A stretch of 64,000 nt of DNA from Antedon mediterranea. Taxonomy: Eukaryota; Echinodermata; Crinoidea; Comatulida; Antedonidae. Position 1 is the first letter of the stretch; each line of letters opens with the position of its first letter. The notes under the pieces were generated by a model. The model saw only the letters and a list, made by a program, of their open reading frames with translations, was not told the origin of the DNA and did no database searches. This document shows, in pieces, positions 21,697-32,700 of this stretch. The translations under genes were made by a program, and so were the position numbers. The stretch lies in assembly GCF_964355755.1 (NCBI RefSeq), contig NC_092672.1, forward strand, positions 4,340,001 to 4,404,000, given 5' to 3'.

Positions 21697-24600
21697 ATGT
21701 CGATCCAAACTTTAAATCCAAAAGCTGAGGTAGCTAGAGCTGCACAGGCCCTTGCTGTAAATATGAGTGCTGCTAGAGGACTTCAAGATGTACTAAAGAC
21801 AAACCTTGGTCCAAAAGGAACCATCAAAATGTAAGAATCACATACCACACATGGTTAGGCCTATTGCGGCCTCGGTTTATTTTTTGCTCGGGCGTTTTAG
21901 AGACTTTGCCCCGAGTGTCGTTTAGTGAAAATAGAAGCAGAGGCCTAGCCAACATTTAGGTTTTAATTATGAGCTGGGGTATTATATTAATATTATATTA
22001 TGTGCTGTCTAAAATAGGATTAAATAAATAACATTTTTATTTATAAATATATTATTTAATATTAATTGGCGTTTGTTTTTTAGGCATAAATTATTAAATT
22101 GAATAATAATAATATAATATTTTTTTTCTAATTATTTTTTTTGTAGGTTGGTTTCTGGTAGTGGTGATATTAAGCTAACGAAAGATGGCAATGTTCTTCT
22201 TCATGAAATGGTTAGTTAAAAAAGGGGGAAAAATGATTCTTTTTATTTTAATTTTATATATATACAGTATAATATAAACTGTCAATAGACAATATTCCTA
22301 TAATATACATAAAATCATGGGATATTAATTTTTTAACCGAGCAGGCAATCATATTGTTTAATTTATCTTTCCAGCAAATTCAACATCCTACAGCATCACT
22401 CATTGCAAAGGTTGCTACTGCACAAGATGACATCACAGGAGATGGGACGACATCAAACGTTCTCATCATTGGTGAACTATTAAAGCAGGCAGATCTTTAC
22501 ATTTCAGAAGTAATTCATTTTTGCTTTAAAGTACTGATTTCTGGGAGAAATTACTAATTTTTGCATATAATTTATTTTTTAAATAATTATGTTAATTTCA
22601 ATCTTTAAATCTTGAAACTTTAAAAAATGTATTATTAATTCTAATACTAAACAATAAATTGTGAACTTTAAAACATTTTTAACAAGTGATAAATATAAAT
22701 CAACATACATAATTTGCATTTTCTTACTATTGTCTACACGAAAAACAAAATTAATTCTTGTCACATGCAAACCCCTGAAAAACACAAACTTTGAATTGAT
22801 TGTACCAGAACCTGGCTTTAAAAATATATATATATTTTTTTACAGGGATTACATCCTCGCCTTATCACAGAAGGTTTTGACTTTGCTAAAGCTAAAGCAC
22901 TAGAGGTTCTTGAAAAGGTAAAGGTTACACGTGAAATCGACAGGGAAACACTAATCAATGTGGCGAAGACATCACTAAGGACCAAAGTGCATGCTGAGCT
23001 TGCAGATATACTCACAGAGGTAGGTATAGGTTAGCCTAGGTGGTGAATATTAAGTGCTCAACAATTTGGTTTGCTTTTTAATGCTCTGAATACAGTAGAA
23101 CTTCTCTTTTTGGACATTATTAAAAAGACACTGTAACACTGGCAAACCCCTATTCAGGGTACTTTCCTGGTTTCTTTAATAGGAGTGTTTTACTGCGTTC
23201 ATAATTTATAAACAAAAAGCATGAGAGATCTATGTGATCTCTCAATGTGTTTAAAAGCAACGTAAGTGATTTGACCAATCACAAGCGATAGACTATTCAA
23301 ACAGCCGCTTGTCATTGGTCAACTCGCTTGCGTTGTGTCTACATGCTTGTGTTACGTCTCAAACTCAAATATTTTTAGAGAATAAGAATCATTATTCATA
23401 AATTATGCATGAATAAATTGTTCAACCATATTTGGTAAATAAAATACATAACACTGCATTTTCTCCTTGAAGGTTGTGGTAGATGCAGTATTAGCCATCC
23501 GAAAGGAAAACGAGCCAATCGATCTGCACATGGTTGAGATAATGGAGATGCAACACAAGTCTGACATGGACACGACTCTTGTACGAGGACTGGTGATGGA
23601 TCATGGAGCACGCCATCCCGACATGAAAAAACGAGTCAGCGATGCATATATATTTACTTGTAATATTTCAATGGAGTATGAAAAAAGGTAAAAGAATGCT
23701 GTATTTTGTAAATGGGACTTTGCTCTTTTAAGAAATAATAAAAATAGTTCATTCTTATATAGCGCATATTAGCAAGTTTTCAATGCGCTGCACATTATCA
23801 CCCCGATCATTGAAACATACTCCCATAATGCAGCTAGTAATCAGTGCAAAGTTTTGTCTTTACCTAACCGATACCCATTTTATACACCTCGATGGAGAGA
23901 GGCAAACGTAAGTAAAGTATCTTGTCTAAGGATACAAGCAATGCGGCAAGATTTGGATTCGAACCACGATCTCACGATCAGTAAACCAGCGTCCAACACA
24001 CTACACCAAATGCCCTCACAATAAGGAAAAGACTTTGAAGAGCATTGAATTTTGTAGGTAAAATAGGTTGCCAGGATTTCTAGCCTAGAGCTCCCAATTT
24101 CTAAAATTATTCAATATTTCATTACAGTGAAGTAAATGCTGGTTTCTTCTACAAGTCAGCAGCAGAAAGAGAGAAACTTGTGCAAGCGGAAAGAAGCCAT
24201 ACCGATCAAAAAGTACAGAAGGTTATCGAATTCAAGAGATCCGTTTGTGAAGGCACAGACAAAGCATTTGTTATCATTAACCAAAAGGGCATTGACCCAC
24301 TGTCATTAGATATGTTAGCCAAAGAAGGGATCGTTGCATTAAGAAGAGCTAAAAGAAGGAACATGGAAAGGTAATATTTTGGAATTAGGTGTTTTTCATG
24401 GATACATGCGATCTCTAATTGAGAAAGAGTATTTAGTGTTCTTTAATTAAAGATGTATTGTCCCCAAAAACATTTGGCAGTTTTAATATTTATTCACTTC
24501 TGTAACAAACAGGGATGTCACCAGCTTTTTGGAGTGCCGGTCGCTAAAATAACGACAAATCCCCGGGGGGGGGGGGGGGACCCGGGGTTTCCCCGGGATA

Positions 24601-27600
24601 CCCCCCCCCCGGGGGGTTTGTCGTTATTTTAGCGAAACATAAAGAATTAAGAAAATAATAACAACAAATTGCGTCAGGTCTAGGCCTAACCTTGTACCAC
24701 CGGGGAGTCGCCGTTATTATTCGCGAAAACAAAAAAACGCTTACGAAATGAATAGCAATAGATCCTTATTTAGGCCTAATCCCTAATCAAATACTGTAGA
24801 TAAATTATTAGCCTAGACCTTACTACTTGTTGCTCGATATAATGTTCGTGTTCTTTTGCGCGAGAGTTTTTTAGCGTATTCGCGAATTCCGGATTTTTTG
24901 TTTCACAACACTGTTCGGCAAGCATGTAGTGCATGGCCGGCAAGAACAGACACGTGTTTATGGGTTAACTGAAGTTCAGCAACCTGAAGTTATCCCAGGG
25001 ACGTGTAATTATTGTACCATGCTCGGCGATCATAACCGAACGAACTTGCCCGGTCTCACTGAACCATGCGCATGTTTTTTTATTTTTTTTAATAGTTCGT
25101 AGAGTACAAAAATGTAAAACTAGTAACATAATATAATTAAAGCAGGGTGACAAAACATTCAGCAATTAAAAATGATTTTGTTTAGGTCTATGTATGTAGT
25201 TGTACATTTTTAATTACTGCGTACTTGTTTGTATTTTTAATCTGTGCAAAATAAAACGCTTGAATGGTCGCTATGTGAACTTTAAACTTGTACACTGTGC
25301 TGTGTAGCACGTTGTTCGCCATGACTCACAAGCTGTAACAATGAATACCAGGGCAGGGTAGGCCTGGTATTGTGTTACAAATAAATTAACGTACGTAACC
25401 ACGGAAACATTTGCTGTTCTGTAGTCTTTTGTCTTATCTATATGAGGCTAGCTTGTCTGTTATTAACGATGTGCTAGGTAAAATGTTTTAGTACGAATTT
25501 TAGTTAGGCCAGGCCTAATATAAATATCGTAATGATTAATAAATAAATAGTGGTGGTCGGCAGCCTGTAAATCCTGGTCGGAAATGTTGAGTGCTGGTCG
25601 GGGCCGACCAGCGCCGACCAGCGTGGTGACATCCCTGAACAAACAAAAACCCAAAAAATAATTATTTCACTTATAAAAGACAAAAGAAACGTTTAATTTT
25701 AACCAAAGACCATTGTCTGTTAGTATTTTTTGCTTTAGATGACATTTTTTTTCAGGTAAATAAAAAAATTTTTTCGATCCAGTTTTTGGTCAAAGTGAAT
25801 GCAATAACTATTATGTGACATTAAAATGACATTTTAAAAAAGAAAATGAAAAAAAAAAATTTTGTAATGGGACAATATATCTTTGAAGTATTTGTGCACA
25901 TATCTGTAATGATTTGATTGAACTATTATTATTGATTGTTTAATACTTAATAGCTCCCTCTATATTTCTTTCTATTTAGATTGACATTAGCTTGTGGAGG
26001 TATTGCCACAAACTCTGTAGAAGGCCTCACTAAAGAGTGCCTAGGCCACGCTGGATTGGTGTATGAGCATGTACTTGGTGAGGATAAGTACACATTCGTA
26101 GAAGAGTGTGCAAATCCGCAATCTGTTACCATTCTGATAAAAGGGCCAAATAAGCACACGCTCACTCAGGTGAAAGATGCAATCCATGATGGCTTAAGGG
26201 CTGTTAAGAACGCTATAGAAGATGGTAAGTATTTTTTAATCGAGAACCTAAAAAACAATTTCAGGGTAATTTTATTTTTTTTAATGCCAAATTTATTCTA
26301 CTACAATAACTACATTTTTTACATTGCAATTTAAACAGTGTGTATGTTTATCCAAAAACGCTTAAAAATTAAACAAAAAGTACTGTAGTTACTGCGATAA
26401 CTGCAGTAGAGTAATTTTGACATGGACGTGCGAGCAATTAAGCGGTGAAGATGATTAAAATATGCCTCGCGCATGTTTTTATTAGATTACATTAAAGATG
26501 TATTGTCCCCCAAAATCATGAAAAATAAAGATTTTTAAAATCGGACTTTGAATAGGCCATTTTGCAGTTTTAATGAAGTTGTTCACTTCCATAAGAAAAA
26601 AAATGGGGGAAAAAATTATTTCACCTATAAAAAGACAAAATAAACAGTTAAATTACCCAAAAACTCATTGTCTTCCAGACAATTTGACAATTTTTTGCTT
26701 TAAATTACATTTTTCTCAGGTAAATAAATTTTTTTGAGACCCAATTTTTGTGAGAGTGAATAACTATTATGTGACATTAAAATAACATATTCAACAAAAA
26801 AATTTAAAAAAATATTTTTTTAGGGGGACAATATATCTTTAAGGGCAGCAGACCTCTCATCAAGCATGTAACACTTTAATTATTTTTTCCTACAGGATCT
26901 GTTGTTCCTGGAGCTGGTGCATTTGAAATAGTCGTCCACGATGCGCTGGTAAAGTACAAAGATTCGGTCAAAGGTCGTGCTAAGCTTGGTGTTCAAGCGT
27001 ACGCAGATGCAATGCTAGTGGTACCAAAAGTCCTGGCTCAGAACTCTGGTTTTGATCCTCAAGAAACGATGGTAAAACTTCAGGAAGAGTATGCTGAAGC
27101 AGGCCAACCTGTAGGAGTTGACATCAGTTCAGGTAATGAGCAACGGAGTAAAGAGAATTTTTACAATCTTTCAAATACATTCACAAAAAACAAATATGTC
27201 GTACATTTTTTCGTAAATCGTAATTTTTGACAAATGTTTGCATATATTTTTACTAAACAAAATAAGTTTTCGATATATTTTATTACCTTTTGCATTGAAT
27301 CAACAATATGATTATAATATAAATAAGTAAATGATTTATGGATGGTGTCCTCAATATTTTTATATCAAACATAATACGGTTTTTGTAATTTATTTGTAAG
27401 CTTTTGATACCTCCCTACTGTCAATCACACCAAGTTTTCTAAGATTAACCATACTTTATTTCATATTTGGTAGGTGAAGCACTGGTAGCGGCAGATGCTG
27501 GTATATGGGACAACTATTGTGTCAAAAAACAAATTCTCCACTCGTGGTAAGATGAATGATAATTTCACTTTGAATGTACTCTATGTATTTTAACATTTTA

Positions 27601-27833
27601 ATGCCCACTACAGATGGTTTTATGGAGATAAAATCTCTCTTAAATCAACAGTTGCTAGGCTTCAAGTAAAGCACCAATTGCTAGGCTTCAAGTAAAGCAA
27701 TTTTCTAAATTAATTGCTAAATATAAAATTATTAATTTATGTATTCTGATTTAATTTCAGTACGGTGATTGCCAGTAATCTACTTTTAGTCGACGAGATT
27801 ATGCGTGCTGGTCTGTCTTCTCTAAAAGGATAG
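21697..27833 (+). CDS. CCT6A: T-complex protein 1 subunit zeta (CCT6)
   Basis: This is a subunit of the cytosolic TRiC/CCT chaperonin that folds actin, tubulin and other proteins using ATP. There are ten exons: 21697-21830, 22147-22210, 22375-22509, 22846-23019, 23473-23687, 24128-24370, 25980-26224, 26896-27132, 27474-27546 and 27761-27833. They give 530 residues; human CCT6A has 531. Nucleotide-binding motifs LGPKGT, KLTKDGN and GDGTTSNVL are present in the first exons. The apical domain includes [14 protein letters not shown] and [12 protein letters not shown]. The C-terminal equatorial part has GAGAFEI and ends [13 protein letters not shown]. The start [19 protein letters not shown] matches the family. 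Its introns hold a SINE, two copies of a 350-bp MITE and a hAT-like element. Confidence 0.97.
23258..23335. repeat. Short inverted-repeat hairpin in CCT6 intron 4
   Basis: CAACGTAAGTGATTTGACCA is mirrored by TTGGTCAACTCGCTTGCGTTG with a few mismatches, around an internal ACAAGCG/CGCTTGT pair. It is related to the larger element at 42965-43104. Confidence 0.55.
23738..24028 (-). mobile_element. tRNA-derived SINE in CCT6 intron 5
   Basis: On the minus strand it starts with a tRNA-like head with A box TGGTGTAGTGTGTTGG and B box GGTTCGAATCC. A 200-bp body follows, then the tail GCGCTATATAAGAATGAA and an AT-rich end. Pol III internal promoters make it a SINE. It is in antisense orientation in the intron. 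Confidence 0.75.
24447..25886. mobile_element. 350-bp MITE family M2, copy 1, split by a hAT-like insert
   Basis: It begins TTAAAGATGTATTGTCCCC and ends GGGACAATATATCTTTGAA. The two outer parts match copy 2 (26492-26842) along their length. The 1128 bp at 24510-25637 are a separate insertion. Confidence 0.75.
24510..25637. mobile_element. Non-autonomous hAT-like DNA element, 1.13 kb
   Basis: The terminal inverted repeats are CAGGGATGTCACCA and its exact reverse complement. They are flanked by AACAAA on both sides (6 bp, possibly 7-8 with a mismatch). CAGGG-type ends are common in hAT elements, whose duplications are normally 8 bp, so the assignment is tentative. No transposase frame is visible. 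Inside, 24538-24636 is a long GC-rich palindrome. Confidence 0.7.
26492..26842. mobile_element. 350-bp MITE family M2, copy 2
   Basis: It begins TTAAAGATGTATTGTCCCC and ends GGGGGACAATATATCTTTAA with AT-rich, non-coding contents. It lies in CCT6 intron 7, one intron downstream of copy 1. Confidence 0.75.
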
Positions 27834-27923
27834 ATTAAAATTTAAAAAAATTTTTTTTTTTATCATTATGCTGTTCGGCTGGTTCTTCCTGTATGTGTAA
27901 TTGGCTCGGCTTAGCTATGAACG

Positions 27924-27929
27924 AATAAA
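27924..27929 (+). promoter_or_regulatory. Polyadenylation signal of CCT6
   Basis: A canonical AATAAA lies 91 bp after the CCT6 stop codon. Confidence 0.6.
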
Positions 27930-28149
27930 TCCTGAAACCAAAAAATATTCAAATAGTTCTGCTCAAATCTTAGATGGACTTACCTTTGGCTCTGCAGTTT
28001 GAGTGTTGAGACACAAATAAGTTCTGTCAACTCTCCCAATACCAGACACCTTTGGGCTGGCCTAATATGTTTCTGAAAAGTCTGGTATTCAAAATGTGTT
28101 TTTAACTATGCCTTAATGGTAAAAAAGAATTTGAACTGCAAGAAAAGAA

Positions 28150-28255
28150 TGGTTTTAGGAGAATTTCCGGTATTGGGAGAGTTTCCAGTATTGGGAGAGT
28201 TTCCGGTATTGGAGAGTTTCCGGTATTGGGACAGTTTCTGGTATTGGGAGAGTTG
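28150..28255 (+). repeat. Minisatellite, unit about 18-21 bp
   Basis: Five to six units of GGTATTGGGAGAGTTTCC with small length differences, followed by an A-rich (AAAATA)n stretch at about 28272-28303. Confidence 0.75.
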
Positions 28256-29737
28256 CTGTTGGTTGACAACTGAATAAAATAAAATAAAATAAAAATAAAA
28301 TAAACTTATACATAATTGTCTGCCTTTGCTTGGTTGATGCTGATGAGGTTAGCCAATGGTTATCCACCCTGTACAGGTGAAAATGTATATCCATCAAACA
28401 GCATTTACAAATTTAATCAAATCGATGAAATAATAAATAAAACCTGAATGTGATAAAAACATGTTTTTCTTTCAACGCGAGCTAGCAAATTGTACAGTAC
28501 CTTCTGTCTGTGAAATAATGCTTTTGCCCATACAACAAGCATTCAAATTAGAGTTAAGTATTTGTGGTTATGTTGTGTGTAGGAATTATTAGGCTATTAT
28601 TCAGAGGGTGGGAGATGGAGGAGCGCTCTGGGAAAGGATGAAATATTTCTCCATCCATATACCCCATTCTCTTTGTAGATGTCATTTGTGTATACTTATA
28701 ACTCCATACTGTAATAAGTTATTTGTTATAAATAATTAAATTCTTTTTTGTATTACAAATAAAAATTAGCCTGCAAATGCAGAGTGTGGTTTTATTTTTG
28801 GTTTCATTGTTGATGTAAATTTTCAACTTCTAGTTTGGTTGAAGTTTGTGATTTATGTCCGATACCAGGATTATTATTATAAACGATAACAAACAGCTTT
28901 AGAGTATAATGTGTGTGCTATTGGTTCAAACAATCTCGAATGAAATATTTTATTTATTTTTCTTCAACAAATCTTTATATACGATTTTATAAAGACATTG
29001 ATAAAGCACTAATCATGCAAGAGATCAGGTTATATAATGACAGTAGGACATCCAAAACAAATTCTTTATTATAAATTCATTAATGCATTCATAAATTATG
29101 AATGCAGTTGTCTTATTGAACTGAGATTACGTTTACTTAAAAAACCAAATATGAAAAAATAAAAAAATTTCTATTTTCAAATTTAATTAGGTTTCAAGAG
29201 ATGTTGAAAGACATTTTTTTAAGGAGGGTTTATCCAGGCGACGTTAATAATGTCCCATAGTCAATAGTCAGTCAATATTGACTGGATTAAATTTATCTAC
29301 AAAACGAAATCAGTCAAGCGTATCGTATCCTTGTTTATGTCCCATTTCGAGCAGCAGCAGCCAGTTGAGAAGCAGGTCTCGTGTAAGTTAGACAGGATAT
29401 TTCAATTTCATTCAAGGTACAGTAAATATTTGTTGTTTGATTCAATAAGTAGTTTGTTCAGCGTGGTTTAGTATGCAGGTACATAGATGAAGACAAGATT
29501 CTTATATGTTATCCTCCTGACAAGAGAAAGCCGAGGCGCCCAGCTAGGCCTGTGAGTGAGTGTGATTGAATCAATAGATGGGGAGCAGGTAAGGTGGTAC
29601 GAAAGGTTGAGGTGTGGTCACCCTACACTATAGGGATTTTAAAGGGGAAGTCATGTCAGTGGGTATTTACAGGGAACGGCCTTTTTTATTTCAATAAGTC
29701 TTTTTTTTATTCACCAGGCTATCATTAATCATAGATA

Positions 29738-32700
29738 ATGAATGCTGAACAAGATAATCAGACACCTCCTCCAGCAGAACAACAGCCACAACCTGCTGAA
29801 GAAGGAGCCAACCCACCACCACCTACTGGAGCATATCCTCAAGGATACGGAGCCCCTCCCCCACAACAACCTGGAGCCCCTCCCCCACAACAACCTGGAG
29901 CCTACCCACCGACTGGAGCACAACCTGAAGGATACGGAGCCCCTCCCCCGCAACAACTTGGAGCCTACCCACCGACTGGAGCCCCACCTCAAGAATATGG
30001 AGCCCCTCCCCCACAAAAACCTGGAGCTTACCCACCGACTGGAGCACCACCTCAAGGATACGGAGCCCCTCCCCCACAACAACCTGGAGCCTACCCACCG
30101 ACTGGAGCACAACCTCAAGGATACGGAGCTCCAGCCCCTCAACAACCTGGAGCCTACCCACCCACTGGAGCCCCACCTCAAGGATATGGAGCTCCTCCCC
30201 CTCAAAATGGTGCTCCACCACCGCAGGGTCAGACTGACCTTCCACAACAAGCAGGTTAGCCAGACTGACCAGATTTATTACATACATTAATTAATACATT
30301 TTTTCTAATTCACTTAAAAACCTACTAAATTAAACTATACTGTATTTTTTATACAAAATTTAAATACATTTTTAAATACCACAAAACTTGTATTATTGTT
30401 GCAGTTCATTATTTAAATGGAGTTGTATTGTCAGTAAACAATGATGTATATTGTGTGGTTTGTTGACTGTCACAAAAACTTTTTTTAATATTGAGGATTT
30501 CCGATTTTCTTTTCTTCCTTGTTTCCTTCCTGAATATTTCAGAGTACTGTAGTAAGGTCGTTAACCTTTTCGTTGTGGGAAAATAAAGCATCGGATGATA
30601 TAGAAAAAAGAGTGATTGATTTAGTTAGATTGTAAAGACCCCTTCCCTGCAATTTTGGACGTTTTTTGGAAAATAATACATATATATCACTTTAAAAACA
30701 TTAAACCATGTCATTCCTTGTCTTAAATGTACGTTTTATGGTAAATTATGATAAAAAGTGAGAAACAATGCACTACCTAAGTAGCTCGCGGCGATCGACC
30801 TCTCGTGAACGGTCTTAGGCCTAGCCTAGCTAGGCTTAGTTTTGTAGGCCTAGCTGGTAAACATCGGTAACGTACGAACATCGTACGCGAGATATATACC
30901 TAGCCTGACGTTGTATAGTTGCTGCATTAATTGTCTTTCTATTTTTGCCAGACTCCGTTGATACAAATTGGGGAAAACCCGGTATTTTCGCTGAAAAGTT
31001 AGGAGTCTTCCATTTGTTTTGGCCTCACGATCGATCGAAAAGTGGGCGAATTACAGGTGAAAAACAAAAATATCAATCCGCGCGCAATGCATTTTGGGAT
31101 TTATAGCGGGCCGCTATAATTATTAGAATCGACTTATTTTTCACATTTTTAACCGTTTAAAGACGAAAAAAGTTATCGCAATAGGACCATATAGTATTAT
31201 TTTTACATTGAATATAGTTTGTGATCTTAAATTAGATCTAAAAAACGTAGGGAATGGGGCTTTAGATTATTTGAAACTAAACAATATTTTCAAATTACAT
31301 AGAAAAGTGTGGGAGTTGATGTACCCTGTATGTATTTATCAGTCGACAGGTATATAAAATATACCAAATTGGCTAGTTGAGAATTCTCAACTATTACCGC
31401 AGTACGCCTGTAACGACGAAGCCTACCGGTATAATGGGATAGGCTGATTTCCTTGTTAACTTAAGGGGTCATTTAATTACTGAATTATGATTGGTAGTAA
31501 AGGAAATTTACTGGAATCCTATTGGATGGTAAGGTGGTAGTAGGACCATGTCCATCCCATTGCAGTAATAAAGTTGAGCCACCTGCGACCATTACAATGT
31601 CCTACCATGCTAATGTAGGAGTGGGGAAATGTTATGCTTACTACTGTTTCTTTTAATAATTTAGTACAATTAATAAGAATAAAGAATACACTTAACAATA
31701 TACAACAAATAACATTAATGTACGATGTAGTTTAACACTGTTCTCAACTATAGTCATTTTGGTATACTTGAGCACATTGATAAAGAATAGGATAAACTTA
31801 ACAATATACAACAAATAACATTAATGTACGATCCCGTTTAACACTGTTCTCAACTATAGTCATTTTGGTATACTTGAGCACAGTGATAAAGAATAGGATA
31901 AACTTAACAATATACAACAACAATGTACGATCCCGTTTAACACTGTTCTCAACTATAGTCATTTTGGTATACTTGAGCACAGTGATAAAGAATAGGATAA
32001 ACTTAACAATATACAACAAAAAAACATTAATGTACGATCCAGTTTAACACTGTTCTCAACTATAGTCATTTTGGTATACTTGAGAACAGTTATAAAGAAT
32101 AGGATAAACTTAACAATATACAACAAAAAACATTAATGTACGATCCAGTTTAACACTGTTCTCAACTATAGTCATTTTGGTATACTTGAGAACAGTGATA
32201 AAGAATAGGATAAACTTAACAATATACAACAAAAAACATTAATGTACGATCCCGTTTAACACTGTTCTCAACTATAGTCATTTTGGTATACTTGAGCACA
32301 GTGATAAAGAATAGGATAACCTTAAAAATATACAACAAAAACATTAATGTACGATCCAGTTTAACACTGTTCTCAACTATAGTTATTTTGGTATACTTGA
32401 GAACAGTGATAAAGAATAGGATAAACTTAACAATATACAACAAAAAACATTAATGTACGATCCAGTTTAACACTGTTCTCAACTATAGTCATTTTGGTAT
32501 ACTTGAGCACAGTGATAAAGAATAGGATAAACTTAAAAATATACAACAAAAAACATTAATGTACGATCCAGTTTAATACTGTTCTCAACTATAGTTATTT
32601 TGGTATACTTGAGAACAGTGATAAAGAATAGGATAAACTTAACAATATACAACAAAAAACGTACATTAATGTACGATCCCGTTTAACACTGTTCTCGACT

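Larger units (their letters stand above)
27834..29737. other. Intergenic region CCT6 to SSUH2-1
   Basis: This contains the likely CCT6 polyadenylation signal at 27924-27929 and a minisatellite at about 28150-28255, built on GGTATTGGGAGAGTTTCC. AT-rich sequence follows. Near the right side is a possible untranslated first exon of SSUH2-1 ending at 29382 before GTAAGT. An acceptor CACCAG at 29717 would join it 20 bp before the ATG. The UTR exon is inferred from splice sites only. Confidence 0.45.

Noticed and set aside
29729-30250. Long antisense open frames over the SSUH2-1 proline-rich exon
   Set aside because: They are mirror frames of a codon-biased repeat. The plus-strand frame has a sensible ATG, an in-phase donor and the matching acceptor.
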